A stretch of DNA of 64,000 nucleotides from Ancylomarina sp. 16SWW S1-10-2 (GTDB lineage Bacteria > Bacteroidota > Bacteroidia > Bacteroidales > Marinifilaceae). A program made the position numbers and the translations under genes. Below, piece after piece: positions 26,624-37,967 of this stretch (position 1 is its first letter; each line of letters starts with the position of its first letter). The stretch covers positions 1 to 64,000 of the forward strand of contig NZ_SADB01000005.1 of assembly GCF_009669305.1 (NCBI RefSeq), in the 5' to 3' direction. The notes beneath the pieces were generated by a model that was not told the origin of the DNA, searched no databases, and worked only from the letters and a program-made list of their open reading frames with translations.

Positions 26624-29600
26624 ATGACAAAAGTCAATAACAACATAAGACTTAGTAAACTAGCTCGAGAATTCAACGTAGGTATTACTACTATCGTAGA
26701 ATTTTTAAATAAAAAAGGGATTGAAATCGATTCAAACCCTAATAATAAAGTGTCCGGTGAAACCTACAATATTCTTGCAAAAGAGTATAGTTCAGATTTG
26801 AATCTGAAAAAGGAATCCGAAAAAGTAAATCTGAAGAGCACAAGAGAGAAAAAAGAACCTGTATATCTAGAAGGTTCTGAACCTGTAGTGCAAGAAAAAA
26901 CTGAAAAAGTAGCTAAAGAAGAAGTGCCAAAAAGTACAGTAAAAGTAGTTGGCAAAATCGATTTAGAAGCTGTATCAAAACCTAGAAAAAAAGAAGAAGC
27001 GAAGGTAAAAGAGCCAAAAGTTGAGAAAGAGACTGTGAAGAAAGAAAAGGCTCCTGTATCTAAAGACAAAGTTGCTACACCTAAGGCTGAATCTAAAGAA
27101 AAAACTAAACAACCTTCGGAAGCTAGTGCCGAAGAACAATCTGTTAAAATGGAATCGCCTAAAAAAGAAGAAGCAAAGTCTGAAGCAAAATCTTCTGACA
27201 AAAAAGACGAATTTAAAGTCATCGGGAAAATTGATTTGAATGCAATGAATCAAAGAACTCGACCTGCTAAGAAAACTAAAGCAGAGAAAGATGTTGAAAG
27301 AAAGGAGAAACAGAAAACAGTTACTCCTCCAACTAAAAAACATGTTGGAAAATCTAAACCAACTACAGCTCCTAATCCAGCTCCAGTTGCAGATACAACT
27401 CCAACTCCTGCTCCAGCTCCAACAGCTGAAGTTAAACCTGAGAAAAAAGAAGATGAGATTTTCAAAGCATCGACTCTAAAATTAACTGGGCCTAAAGTGC
27501 TTGGAAAAATTGAGTTGCCTACTGAGAAGAAAACATCTCATGCTGATAAAGATAAAGCCAAAAATCAACGTAAGAAACGTAAGCGTATTAAGAAAGATGG
27601 CGAGAAAGTAAATGTTGCTGCTCAAAAAGGAACTAATCGACCTAGAGGTACAGGTGCTGGCGCTGCAAGAGCTGCTGCCACTGGTAGTACAAGTGGAAAA
27701 CCACGTAGAGACTCTAAATTTAATAAGCTGAAAAGAAAACCAGCTGTAAAACGAGAGGTTACTGAGGAAGATGTTCAAAAGCAAATTAAAGACACTTTAG
27801 CTAGATTAACATCTAAGGGTGGAAAAACAAAGAAATCGAAACACCGTCGCGATAAACGTGACATGGTAAGTGTTAGACAGCAAGAGATTGAAGATAAGAA
27901 AGAAGCTGAAAAGAACACTATTAAGCTTACTGAATTTGTTACGGTAAGTGAACTTGCTTCGATGATGGAGGTTACTGCAACCCAAATTATTGGAACATGT
28001 ATGGGACTTGGTCTTTTTGTATCAATCAATCAACGATTAGATGCTGAGACAATTTCAGTAGTTGCTGATGAGTTTGGTTTTGAAGCCGAATTCGTAAGTG
28101 TTGAAATTCAAGAGTCAATTGAAGAAGAAGTTGATAGCGAAGAAGATTTAATTTCTAGAGCTCCTATTGTTACCGTAATGGGTCACGTTGACCATGGTAA
28201 AACTTCATTACTTGACTACGTACGTCATGCGAACGTAATTAAAGGTGAAGCAGGGGGGATTACTCAGCATATTGGAGCATATAATGTAAAACTTGATGAT
28301 GGAAGACGTGTTTCTTTCTTAGATACTCCAGGTCACGAAGCCTTTACAGCGATGCGTGCTCGTGGTGCACAAGTAACAGATATTGCAATTATTATTGTAG
28401 CTGCTGATGATAACGTGATGCCACAAACAATTGAGGCAATCAATCACGCTAGTGCTGCAGGTGTACCTATTGTGTTTGCGATTAATAAGATCGACAAAGA
28501 TGGTGCAGATCCAGAAAGAATTAAAAGTGAACTTGCTAATATGAACTACCTAGTTGAAGAATGGGGTGGTAAATATCAATGTCAAGAAATTTCGGCTAAA
28601 AACGGTATTAATATCGAAGAGTTACTTGAAAAAGTATTACTAGAAGCTGAGATGCTTGAACTAAAAGCAAATCCAAAGAAACGTGCGATAGGTTCAGTTA
28701 TTGAATCATCACTAGATAAAGGTAGAGGTTACGTAACAACGTTATTGGTTCAAGCGGGAACTCTAACAGTTGGTGATATTCTACTAGCAGGTAGTTATAC
28801 TGGTCACGTTAAGGCTATGTTTAACGAGCGTGGTCAAAAAATTGACACAGTTGGTCCTTCTGAACCAGCATTAATCCTTGGTTTAAATGGTGCACCACAA
28901 GCGGGTGACAATTTTAACGTAATGGAGAGTGAAAAAGAAGCTCGTGGTATTGCAAATAAACGTGAACAATTACAACGTGAACAAGGTCTTAGAACTCAAA
29001 AACATATTACACTTGATGAAATTGGTCGTCGTATTGCAATTGGAAACTTCCAAGAGCTTAACGTGATTGTGAAAGGTGATGTGGATGGTTCTATTGAGGC
29101 ACTTTCTGATTCATTAATCAAACTATCAACTGAAGAAATTCAAGTTAATGTGATTCATAAAGCCGTTGGACAAATTTCTGAGTCTGATGTTATGCTTGCA
29201 ACTGCATCGAACGCGATTATTGTTGGTTTCCAAGTTAGACCATCAATTGGAGCTAGAAGAATTGCAGAGAAAGAAGAAATCGATATCAGATTGTACTCAA
29301 TTATCTACGATGCTATTGAAGAATTAAAAGCAGCAATGGAAGGTATGCTTTCTCCAGATATTAAGGAAGAGATTGTGGCTACTGTTGAGGTTACTGAAAC
29401 ATTCGATATTTCTAAAGTCGGAACAATTGCAGGTTGTATTGTTCGTGATGGTAAGATTAAGCGTAGTTCTAAGATTCGATTAATTCGTGATGGTATTGTT
29501 ATCTATTCTGGATTACTTGGTTCATTAAAACGTTTCAAAGACGATGTTAAGGAAGTTGCTAAAGGTTATGAATGTGGTTTGAATATCGATAAATTCAACG

Positions 29601-29665
29601 ACATTAAGATTGGTGACATGGTAGAAGCTTTTGAAGAAGTAGAAGTTGCTAAGAAGCTAAAATAA
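26624..29665 (+). CDS. infB: Translation initiation factor IF-2
   Basis: 1013 aa GTPase that delivers initiator tRNA to the ribosome. N-terminal IF2_N helical domain (about 4-60), a long disordered Lys/Glu/Pro/Ala-rich linker (about 60-430), a second IF2_N-like domain at about 435-490, then the G domain: G1 GHVDHGKT at 520-527, DTPGH at 567-571, NKID at 621-624, followed by domains II-IV. The linker contains three copies of a KVxGKIxL motif at 107-114, 198-205 and 291-298, about 92 residues apart. Last gene of the operon, closed by a strong terminator. Confidence 0.97.
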   Translation: MTKVNNNIRLSKLAREFNVGITTIVEFLNKKGIEIDSNPNNKVSGETYNILAKEYSSDLNLKKESEKVNLKSTREKKEPVYLEGSEPVVQEKTEKVAKEEVPKSTVKVVGKIDLEAVSKPRKKEEAKVKEPKVEKETVKKEKAPVSKDKVATPKAESKEKTKQPSEASAEEQSVKMESPKKEEAKSEAKSSDKKDEFKVIGKIDLNAMNQRTRPAKKTKAEKDVERKEKQKTVTPPTKKHVGKSKPTTAPNPAPVADTTPTPAPAPTAEVKPEKKEDEIFKASTLKLTGPKVLGKIELPTEKKTSHADKDKAKNQRKKRKRIKKDGEKVNVAAQKGTNRPRGTGAGAARAAATGSTSGKPRRDSKFNKLKRKPAVKREVTEEDVQKQIKDTLARLTSKGGKTKKSKHRRDKRDMVSVRQQEIEDKKEAEKNTIKLTEFVTVSELASMMEVTATQIIGTCMGLGLFVSINQRLDAETISVVADEFGFEAEFVSVEIQESIEEEVDSEEDLISRAPIVTVMGHVDHGKTSLLDYVRHANVIKGEAGGITQHIGAYNVKLDDGRRVSFLDTPGHEAFTAMRARGAQVTDIAIIIVAADDNVMPQTIEAINHASAAGVPIVFAINKIDKDGADPERIKSELANMNYLVEEWGGKYQCQEISAKNGINIEELLEKVLLEAEMLELKANPKKRAIGSVIESSLDKGRGYVTTLLVQAGTLTVGDILLAGSYTGHVKAMFNERGQKIDTVGPSEPALILGLNGAPQAGDNFNVMESEKEARGIANKREQLQREQGLRTQKHITLDEIGRRIAIGNFQELNVIVKGDVDGSIEALSDSLIKLSTEEIQVNVIHKAVGQISESDVMLATASNAIIVGFQVRPSIGARRIAEKEEIDIRLYSIIYDAIEELKAAMEGMLSPDIKEEIVATVEVTETFDISKVGTIAGCIVRDGKIKRSSKIRLIRDGIVIYSGLLGSLKRFKDDVKEVAKGYECGLNIDKFNDIKIGDMVEAFEEVEVAKKLK

Positions 29666-29690
29666 TAGCTCAAAACATATTTTTAAAAGA

Positions 29691-29724
29691 GAGGCTGTTT
29701 CAAATGAAACAGCCTCTTTTTTTT
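29691..29724 (+). terminator. Terminator of rimP-nusA-infB
   Basis: 11-bp stem GAGGCTGTTTC (29691-29701) and GAAACAGCCTC (29706-29716), 4-nt loop, then eight T. 26 bp after the infB stop codon. Confidence 0.95.
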
Positions 29725-29893
29725 GTTCCTTTCACAAAACAAGTAGAACTATAAACTTGTCTCTATCTTTTAAGATTTAAGGTTAATAACAATCTTATAA
29801 GACTAAAATAAGCTCCTCTGAGAGACTGAATGATTAAATTCAAGGGATAATTCCCATCTTAAAACTTAAGGCTCATGTTGCGAAAATAAGGGC

Positions 29894-29924
29894 ACAAAAA
29901 AAAGCCCTGAAAAATCAGAGCTTT
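29894..29924 (-). terminator. Terminator of gcvH
   Basis: On the minus strand AAAGCTCTGA pairs with TCAGGGCTTT (one G-U pair) around a TTTT loop, followed by eight T. It begins 20 bp after the gcvH stop codon. Confidence 0.85.
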
Positions 29925-29943
29925 ATATATTGTTAGGAAACTA

Positions 29944-30318
29944 TTAAAGTAATTCCTTGTACTGTTCTGCAGTTAATAAATCTTCAATTCCTGAAGCATC
30001 TGCAACACTAACTTTAATAATCCAACCTTCACCATAAGGATCTGAGTTTACAAGATCTGGAGTATCTTCTAATTTAGCATTGAATTCCAATACTTCACCT
30101 TTTAAAGGCATAAATAGATCAGAAACAGTTTTTACAGCTTCAATAGTTCCAAAAACTTCTTCTTTATCTAAAGACTCACCTTCAGTTTCAACTTCTATAA
30201 AAACGATATCACCTAATTCACCTTGAGCAAAATCAGTAACACCAACATAGGCTTCATCACCTTCAATACGAATCCATTCGTGGTCTTTTGTAAACTTTAA
30301 ATTTTCAGGTACATTCAT
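29944..30318 (-). CDS. gcvH: Glycine cleavage system H protein
   Basis: 124 aa lipoyl carrier that shuttles the aminomethyl group between the P, T and L proteins of glycine cleavage. The lipoylated residue is Lys63 in [34 protein letters not shown] upstream and the C-terminal GEGWIIKV are typical. None of the P, T or L genes is in the window; instead gcvH lies beside sprA, an arrangement seen in other Bacteroidota. Own promoter and terminator, so probably monocistronic. Confidence 0.97.
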   Translation of the reverse strand: MNVPENLKFTKDHEWIRIEGDEAYVGVTDFAQGELGDIVFIEVETEGESLDKEEVFGTIEAVKTVSDLFMPLKGEVLEFNAKLEDTPDLVNSDPYGEGWIIKVSVADASGIEDLLTAEQYKELL

Positions 30319-30354
30319 GACAATTATTGTTTAAGTCTAAATTTTATTTTGATC

Positions 30355-30362
30355 CAAATTTA
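30355..30362 (-). promoter_or_regulatory. -7 element for gcvH
   Basis: TAAATTTG on the minus strand, 37 bp before the gcvH ATG, located between sprA and gcvH. Confidence 0.55.
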
Positions 30363-30433
30363 CATTTTTTTTCGAATTATTACCCCAACTCTTATTTCTA
30401 AATAAATTTTTGTTTATGTTATTCGACACAAAT

Positions 30434-33400
30434 CTATTGAGCTAAAGTAAAACGCACACTCACGCCAAATTCTGTTGTTGTAGTAGGGTAAGAAAGAGAA
30501 ACATATGGTTCGTTAACAATTCTATCGTAATATAAACGTAAATTAAGACGATTACTCAGTACATAATCAGCTGACATTTTAATGGTCACAACTTTCTGTC
30601 CCGAGGTTAACTGATCAACTTCATCAACAATCTTTCTAATTATTGTACTATTTTTTCGGATAGATAAGTCACCACGAAGATTTAAACTACTATTAAATTT
30701 CTTTTGACCTGAACCAGATCCAATAATTAAACCTAGATTATCGAAACGATACCCCATTCCAAAAACAAACTCACTCGATGCAACTTCAGTTAATTGCGTA
30801 TTAGAAAGACTTAAAATAAGATTACGGGTTCGTTTAATTTCAAAGGTCGTGGAAAAATTATTCTTCCACATCATATCGATATTAATCAAAGGATTAAACT
30901 GTTCATTAATAGAAACTGAATTTGCCTCATAAATAGGAAGAAAATCCCCAATTAAATCAAACTTATCGCTAAAACCATATTCATCGGACGAATAGTCCAA
31001 ATTATTATTATAAGAACCAATATTATAAGTAGAAGTGTATGAGTGATTCACATTAATAGATTTAAAATAACGCTTAACTAAAGGAATCTTAGATAATCCA
31101 TCAAATGTGACTCTCCAATTAGGCATCATCTTAGTAATGTTTGGAAACAACTTATTATACTTGCTTCCACCACCGCCATAAGCTTTCAAGAATGCAGGAA
31201 TAAGCACATCTTGCGAAGTTGAACCATACCCCTCATAGTATCCTTCTTCAGAAGAACTTTCATGATCATCATAATCTAAACCCCAACGTTTTTTTGCCAA
31301 TCGGAGTGATTCCAATTTTCTGGTAGTTAAAAATTCATCAAAATACTTAGATGAATAATCTCCTGTATTTCCAATACTAAAAAATGCAGATTTCATACTC
31401 ATAAAAGTCATACTAAAGTTACCCGTTAAGGTTTTATTCTTAGCATCAAAAACGGGTTGATCTAGAGTTGAAGCATCTTCATTATATATATAGAACTCAT
31501 TTGTATTCTTAGAATAAGTTCTATTTGCATTCAAATTTATTTTTAAGCCTTTTACAAGTTCAATAGTTGATCTAAAAGTGAAATTTTCGGTGTGAGTCAT
31601 CACATAAGGTGAATTTAAAGTAGGATCAGTAGTAATCCAACCTCTACGAGCTGCATCAGCCGCAAAACCTTTATTCTGAGCACCAACCAAGAAATTGAAA
31701 CCTGGAGCTTTTGAACCATTAAAGCTTTCGCCTCCAAAGAAATTTGTTTGTGGTAAATAGCCTGGCAAAGTCGTAGAATTAGTTTCAGAGTAACCCAAAG
31801 AGATATTCCTAACACTCATTCCTAATCTCAACAAGCCTTCACCAGCTTTTACAAGAATATTATCTTTCTCTAAGACCTTTCCACTTATTCTAACACGAGC
31901 ATTCTTTAATGATTTTTTTGAAATCACACGGACTCTATTCCCTGATAATGCACGATACTCAACTCTTACTTCTTTTCCTTCGAGATCGTATACTTTTACT
32001 GTAACATCCCTGGTTCCCAATTTGTGATAAACAGATTTACCCACATTAGCCTTAAATTCATCAACCTCTCCCTCATAGGTAACCTTCTCAAACTTATCGC
32101 TCCTCGTTTTATAACGTCGAGTTCCACTATATTTCTGATTGATTTTCTTTAAAAAGTTAGATGAATTATAAAGATTAACCATATTCATTTGACCATTCAA
32201 TTGAATATTATTTGAATTTTGAACCGTATTTCCATGATCAAGTGTTTCATCTTCTAATATGGCACCAGCATTCCAATCGTACGATCCCGTGTAACGAGTT
32301 GTTAAGGACGTCCATTTTAAAAATGGAATCTTATTTATGGGTACCTTATAAGTAACATTAAAATTGTGATGATACTTTACATTACGTCCACCATCCATTA
32401 AATTATTCCATATGGAATCTTTCCAAATATTATAAGCATCTCGGTCTCTATCTTTATCGACAATACCATCTGGTTCATCGATACGAGATGTATTAGTTGC
32501 AGAAAAATCGAACTTAAGATTCTTAGTTAGATTGTACTTTAAGTCGTAATAACGATACCAATTAAAGTTTTTATCGTAAGTTGGTGTTATCAATAAATTT
32601 GGTTCTTCAATATTTCTAGTCTCAACTTCTCTATAGTATCTCTGTATATCAGAACGTACAGACACCTGAGTTGGCATTAAGTAAAAATTGAAATCACGAA
32701 GTAATTGTAAATATGGCGATTTAAATAATTTTGATTTCTTAAGTGGCGAATAATTCTTTGGACGAGAGCTATATGTATAATTCAATACGCCCCGAACATT
32801 CTTTTCCAAATCACGCACTTTATTCACATTACGTGAATAGGTTTCATTATACGAATAAGTTGCAGACAGATTTGAAATATCCAATAATTTAGATTTTCCA
32901 TCTTGTTTCTCAATTCGAACATTGGTTAGATTAAAACTCTTACGTTTAGTATAGTCTTGAGCAATATGCTTAATGGAATCTCGTTCATTCTTATTTGCTG
33001 CTTGGTCCAATGCGACATCAAGAGGAATATCTGGATCGAGAGGATTGTACTCTGGATTCGACGTTTCTTCTGAAATAGCATAATACAATGGTATTCTCAC
33101 TCCTGAATTTTCAGGGAAAAATTTACCTAATTCTAAATTCGCAGTAAAATCATACTGGAAAACATCTTCTTTATTTCTGTCATTTACACCATCTTCAATG
33201 CCTCCAAAACCAGAAGTCATTCGACTACCAGCCCAAGTTAAAGTCCCTAAATCAGCCAGCTTAGTTGTTACTCTCAAGTTAGCAGCCCATCCACCATCTT
33301 CATCAAAATCAGTCAAACGAAGTTCATTCAACCAAACTTCAACCGCTCGCCTTTCACCATCGTTACCATTATCACCTTCTTGCGGATACTTAATTCCTAC

Positions 33401-36400
33401 CATAACAGTACGAACATTTGCCAAATTTGGATTACCCTTGATACTAATTTTATTGTTTTCAGCAACGGCTTCAGCGTTACTATCAAGTTCATTCACATTT
33501 CTGGAATAGACAGTCAATAAATCGGCAGTAGATCCAGCCTCTCGCATCTCAGTGTTTCTCATCTGCTTGATACCTGAGAATAAATCTAATTTAAAGTCAA
33601 AACGGTTTTCATCTGGCCATACAATCAATCTATCATCCGAACTTTCATTCGTATAAGAACCGAAGGGTGTCATTTTTAAAGGAATCTCATATTCATAGTA
33701 GTTGTTCTGATAATCAGAACCTATTCGAATAAAGACACTTAAATCATCATCATCATTCAACGTTAAACCATCAATATTCTCGGCATGTACATCCATTTTA
33801 AGTGTACCATACTTACGAATATCCATATTAAGCGTTTTGTATGCAGCTTTGGCATCGCCTTCCTCTAAATCTGTAACTTTTAACTGTATAGCCTGTTCAT
33901 TCAATTGTAATAATTGTGGATTACTTGGATCAACAACACGATCGATACCTGGAGGCAACACATAATTCACTGGTTCTTTTTCAGCATTTTCTTCAATATT
34001 TACTGCTGAAATTTCAAACTTAGTATCTTCTGGAGATAATGATTCATCAAGACGAAGTGATTGATCATAAGTTCTCCAATCATTACGAACTAAATCCAAA
34101 CTTGCAAAACGTAAAATAACCTCTTCATCAAAATTCTCCAACATCATTCTCATAAAACGAATAGACGTAAAGTCATTGATATTATCTGATTTATCGTTGT
34201 ATTTTTCTAATGGAACCTTAAATTGAAACCAATTAACCGTTCCTTTTGTACCATTAGCCAAATCAACAGTACTTTCAACCTTATTCACAATAAAGTTTTT
34301 CCCCACCTGCATCTCATTCGGTTCAAGATGCACTTTATATTCGTAGTAAGATTCTGTTTCGCTTAATGTGTTATCATGATTTAAATCCTCTACATCAGGT
34401 ATAGTCGTTGCCGATGTAGGATATGATTCTGGTGATAAATCAGTGGTTGGAGAGTTTCCATCTGGACCATTAAAATCTTTATATCTATCAAGAATACTAA
34501 ACTCATTAGCATCATAATCGGAGCCTCTAAAGTAGTGGAAGTTATCACTCGAAGGGTCATTATTAGCATCAGCATATGCCTGTGAACCAGACCCAAGATC
34601 TGGAGAGTTTTGAATATCTAAAAGATATTTATCAAAGAATGTTCTTTCATCATCAGTACTTAAACCATCCATCCCGACATCTTGATATTTTCGAGATTCG
34701 TTATCATTATCAAAAGCGTTTACTAAAGATTGAACAAGAGGTACACGTCCCCAAACTGTTGTATCAACCAAAACGACATTACTACTTGTTGGTAATCCAT
34801 TCTCAAAGCTTTTACGTGAATCTCTCAATACATCTTCCGAGATATTACCTAAATCCAGTACAATATCACCACCCTTATGTGTTTGATCGTAAACAAATGG
34901 ATCCATAAGCCAAAACTCCACATAAGCAATATTTGCCGCCTCAAAATCATTGGTTTCAATCTTACGCATAATACCACCCCAACGTGATTCTGGATTCTTC
35001 AATGTTCCATCAGCATTCATACCATCCGAAATACCAGCCTGACCATCTACATCATAATTATAAGGTCCTTTCTCATCAGGATAGTAAGCTAAGTTTAATA
35101 CGGAAATATTAGTAGGAACACCTGTTTCGGTTTCCTTATTAGGCCAAATTTCTTCTTCGTAAATTTCACGCACAAAGTGATTTGACAATTGTTCTTTATC
35201 TGATCTAATATGAGAAGGCGTTGTAGATGTACCTCTATTAAATAGAGGATCGATAATATACCAAGCTAACTTAGCACGGTTATAACCATAAGCCAGATCG
35301 TTATTCAATAATCCTTCGGGAAACTCTTCTGGATTATCTTGCGGTGTACTTGCTAAAACCCAAGCATTATAGTTCTTCATGTCTATTGAGGTTTCTGTTC
35401 CCTCAAAATCATCAATATATGCTGTTCCCGAACTACCAATCGCTTTATTATGTCCTGGCAATAATTGTGCAAATTCACCTTCAATGGATATTTGAGATGG
35501 TTCTTTGGTTTCAATAAACGGAAGTTTATCAACCAAATTCGTTAAGAACATTGATTCTGTTCTATAACTACCATTCAATCCCCAAATTGTATTTGAAATA
35601 GGCTCATTACCTATATTTACTTTCTGAGTTAAAGGCTGCTCAGACAAGTGCATTACGGTTGCTCCTAAATTAAAATCATCATTAAATTGATAATCCATTT
35701 GGACGCCAAGCAATGTTTTTGTTTGAATATTAAATAACGAATTACTTTCTGATGATATAGAAATAGGTGTTCCCGATTCTAGTAATGCCTGATTAATAAT
35801 TTTAACACGACCCAAGGTATAGTCAACTGTATAATCGATATTCTCGACAAGTTTAATACCACCAGCTGTTACATCAACCGAACCTGGTTGAACATTAAGT
35901 GCATTCAAGGAAATTTCTGATCCTCCAGTAGACTTATAACTTCCCTTTAAAGAATATTTATTTTTTTCAGCTATTTGCTGAGCTTCATTCTGTGTTTCTG
36001 AATATAGTTCATCAAAGGCATACTCATCTGCCAAAGCATTATTCGTAATTTTCGATCGCAGATAAGAACCAAAAGGTTCTTTAGCAGGGAAAATAATACG
36101 CCCTTTTTGCGAATAAATTGTTAAGGCTTCAATAAAGTCAAACTGTCCATCGGGAGTAGGATCTAATTGTGAATTTAAATTATCGAGATTCAAAAGGCTC
36201 AATAAAATTTCATTCTTTCCCGATCCATCAGTATCTATGTAATTTAATTGCGAACCTGCTTGGTCATTCTGATATAAAACATCCAAACGGAAATCTTCAG
36301 AATTAACCTGATAAGCACCAATATTATAGATATTCTTCATCATTAACTCCCAGGTTGGAAGCGTTGGATTTAGATTTGTTCCTTTAATTAATTTAAGAAT

Positions 36401-37939
36401 CAACGAATTAGGGGCACTAAGGCTAGTACCTAAAAGCTCACCAACTTGATAAACTTCACCATTTGCAGTATATTGATAAGCTACCGCAACAACTTCGTCA
36501 GCATTAAGCGATTGATTCAGAGAAATAAATCCCAAACGACTGTTTAAGGTATATTCTGATTCGCTAAGAAGACGAGCATTTTCAACTTTCTCATAATCTT
36601 TACCCGACGAAAAATTGGGTGCCAATGGTGATAATGTGGTTGTAACCTGATTGATATCACGAATATTTCCATATGTCGTGGTCATCTGATCGTAAACATT
36701 ATTTCTTGTATTAGAAGGATAAACACCTGCTTCAGTCTCGGAGAATAAAGCCGTGTTATGAATATTTGCTTGATTTTCTCCAAGATCTACAAAACCAACA
36801 AAGTTTCTGGAATTTTCGAAATTCGAATTTTTATTTGTAATCCAAACTTCAATTTTATTAATTGTTACAGCTGAATTAACTATTGGCAAGTTGGCTAATG
36901 CTTCATCGTAATGGTCGTAAAAATACTTTGACAGAAAGAAGTGACGATTAGCTTCGTATTGATCTGCAGAAACTTCGAACTCACTTTTCTGAGCACCATT
37001 TTCCATATTAACGACCTTAGTCTCACCTTTTTGTTGAGAAAAAACAGAAGCAACAGATAATTTTCCAAATTGCAATTCGGCTTTAACACCAAACAAGTTT
37101 TGGCCTCCAGTAATTAAAGTATTCGAAATTGGCATTGAAACATTACCTGCTTCAATCTTTCTAATAATATTATCTTCCTTTCCATTATACTCCAACTTCA
37201 TTTGATTCTCAAAATCAAATGTTGCCTCGGTATTGTAATTGACTTCCATCGATAAGATATCTCCTACCTTACCCGACACACTCATTTGAATTTTCTCGTT
37301 AAAATCGAAACTTGTTGTCTTTCGTAAATCCTCAGAAATAGTAGGGTTATCGACTTTAGTTGTGCTAATTCCAAAACTTAATTCGGCTGCTCCTTGTGGT
37401 TTAAAGGATATATCCAGATTCTCAAACAATTTCCCGAATACTTTAGAGCCTAAAAATGAACGTTGATCAGTACCTCTAACATTTCTATCAGACAAAACAC
37501 GCTCCATCCAATAATTCCTTAGGTCATCCTGATTTTGTTGTTCTTGAAACTCTTTTTTCGACATTGAAGTTGAATTTCTATAATCCATTCCTCCAATTTG
37601 CTTCTTCAATATATACTCCCCCGTTACCGGATCATAAACTATTGTTTTTACAATATTAGATGGGTCTTTTAAGTATAAAGGCGAGTTGACTCTATCACTC
37701 TTAAGTTTAGAATCATCTTCATCGTCAAAAGCATAAGGGAGGGTTTCATCCTTTGCACTTTTCTTATTCGCTTTTATAAAAGGAGATTTGGGATTAGAAA
37801 TTCGTTTTTCACTCTTAACAAGCGTTGAATCTTGCTGCATGACCTCAAACAAACAGGTGTCTGCTTTTAAGGAACTATCATGAAATGAGAATCCTATTAC
37901 TAATAAAAATGATAATATGTATCGTATCAGTTTTTTCAA
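30434..37939 (-). CDS. sprA: SprA, outer-membrane translocon of the type IX secretion system
   Basis: 2501 aa, the length range of SprA/Sov, the giant single-chain beta-barrel that forms the T9SS pore. Signal peptide at about 1-27. The N-terminal part holds the family block RNYWMERVLSDRNV followed by FKPQGAAELSFGI and GDILSMEVNYNTEATFDFEN; the body alternates beta strands; the C-terminal barrel ends in EFGVSVRFTLAQ with a terminal aromatic/hydrophobic strand. It is 28 bp downstream of ruvA and 115 bp upstream of gcvH, a conserved Bacteroidota neighbourhood. It exports proteins with C-terminal sorting domains and supports gliding in some species. The gld and por genes that complete the system are not in this window. 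Confidence 0.97.
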   Translation of the reverse strand: MKKLIRYILSFLLVIGFSFHDSSLKADTCLFEVMQQDSTLVKSEKRISNPKSPFIKANKKSAKDETLPYAFDDEDDSKLKSDRVNSPLYLKDPSNIVKTIVYDPVTGEYILKKQIGGMDYRNSTSMSKKEFQEQQNQDDLRNYWMERVLSDRNVRGTDQRSFLGSKVFGKLFENLDISFKPQGAAELSFGISTTKVDNPTISEDLRKTTSFDFNEKIQMSVSGKVGDILSMEVNYNTEATFDFENQMKLEYNGKEDNIIRKIEAGNVSMPISNTLITGGQNLFGVKAELQFGKLSVASVFSQQKGETKVVNMENGAQKSEFEVSADQYEANRHFFLSKYFYDHYDEALANLPIVNSAVTINKIEVWITNKNSNFENSRNFVGFVDLGENQANIHNTALFSETEAGVYPSNTRNNVYDQMTTTYGNIRDINQVTTTLSPLAPNFSSGKDYEKVENARLLSESEYTLNSRLGFISLNQSLNADEVVAVAYQYTANGEVYQVGELLGTSLSAPNSLILKLIKGTNLNPTLPTWELMMKNIYNIGAYQVNSEDFRLDVLYQNDQAGSQLNYIDTDGSGKNEILLSLLNLDNLNSQLDPTPDGQFDFIEALTIYSQKGRIIFPAKEPFGSYLRSKITNNALADEYAFDELYSETQNEAQQIAEKNKYSLKGSYKSTGGSEISLNALNVQPGSVDVTAGGIKLVENIDYTVDYTLGRVKIINQALLESGTPISISSESNSLFNIQTKTLLGVQMDYQFNDDFNLGATVMHLSEQPLTQKVNIGNEPISNTIWGLNGSYRTESMFLTNLVDKLPFIETKEPSQISIEGEFAQLLPGHNKAIGSSGTAYIDDFEGTETSIDMKNYNAWVLASTPQDNPEEFPEGLLNNDLAYGYNRAKLAWYIIDPLFNRGTSTTPSHIRSDKEQLSNHFVREIYEEEIWPNKETETGVPTNISVLNLAYYPDEKGPYNYDVDGQAGISDGMNADGTLKNPESRWGGIMRKIETNDFEAANIAYVEFWLMDPFVYDQTHKGGDIVLDLGNISEDVLRDSRKSFENGLPTSSNVVLVDTTVWGRVPLVQSLVNAFDNDNESRKYQDVGMDGLSTDDERTFFDKYLLDIQNSPDLGSGSQAYADANNDPSSDNFHYFRGSDYDANEFSILDRYKDFNGPDGNSPTTDLSPESYPTSATTIPDVEDLNHDNTLSETESYYEYKVHLEPNEMQVGKNFIVNKVESTVDLANGTKGTVNWFQFKVPLEKYNDKSDNINDFTSIRFMRMMLENFDEEVILRFASLDLVRNDWRTYDQSLRLDESLSPEDTKFEISAVNIEENAEKEPVNYVLPPGIDRVVDPSNPQLLQLNEQAIQLKVTDLEEGDAKAAYKTLNMDIRKYGTLKMDVHAENIDGLTLNDDDDLSVFIRIGSDYQNNYYEYEIPLKMTPFGSYTNESSDDRLIVWPDENRFDFKLDLFSGIKQMRNTEMREAGSTADLLTVYSRNVNELDSNAEAVAENNKISIKGNPNLANVRTVMVGIKYPQEGDNGNDGERRAVEVWLNELRLTDFDEDGGWAANLRVTTKLADLGTLTWAGSRMTSGFGGIEDGVNDRNKEDVFQYDFTANLELGKFFPENSGVRIPLYYAISEETSNPEYNPLDPDIPLDVALDQAANKNERDSIKHIAQDYTKRKSFNLTNVRIEKQDGKSKLLDISNLSATYSYNETYSRNVNKVRDLEKNVRGVLNYTYSSRPKNYSPLKKSKLFKSPYLQLLRDFNFYLMPTQVSVRSDIQRYYREVETRNIEEPNLLITPTYDKNFNWYRYYDLKYNLTKNLKFDFSATNTSRIDEPDGIVDKDRDRDAYNIWKDSIWNNLMDGGRNVKYHHNFNVTYKVPINKIPFLKWTSLTTRYTGSYDWNAGAILEDETLDHGNTVQNSNNIQLNGQMNMVNLYNSSNFLKKINQKYSGTRRYKTRSDKFEKVTYEGEVDEFKANVGKSVYHKLGTRDVTVKVYDLEGKEVRVEYRALSGNRVRVISKKSLKNARVRISGKVLEKDNILVKAGEGLLRLGMSVRNISLGYSETNSTTLPGYLPQTNFFGGESFNGSKAPGFNFLVGAQNKGFAADAARRGWITTDPTLNSPYVMTHTENFTFRSTIELVKGLKINLNANRTYSKNTNEFYIYNEDASTLDQPVFDAKNKTLTGNFSMTFMSMKSAFFSIGNTGDYSSKYFDEFLTTRKLESLRLAKKRWGLDYDDHESSSEEGYYEGYGSTSQDVLIPAFLKAYGGGGSKYNKLFPNITKMMPNWRVTFDGLSKIPLVKRYFKSINVNHSYTSTYNIGSYNNNLDYSSDEYGFSDKFDLIGDFLPIYEANSVSINEQFNPLINIDMMWKNNFSTTFEIKRTRNLILSLSNTQLTEVASSEFVFGMGYRFDNLGLIIGSGSGQKKFNSSLNLRGDLSIRKNSTIIRKIVDEVDQLTSGQKVVTIKMSADYVLSNRLNLRLYYDRIVNEPYVSLSYPTTTTEFGVSVRFTLAQ

Positions 37940-37967
37940 GAATGAGGCTTTAAAAAAAAATCAAATG

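Noticed and set aside
26764-28029. Several long frames on the strand opposite infB
   Set aside because: They mirror the Lys/Glu/Ala-rich linker of IF-2 and have low-complexity Ser/Phe composition; they are antisense shadows of a repetitive coding region.
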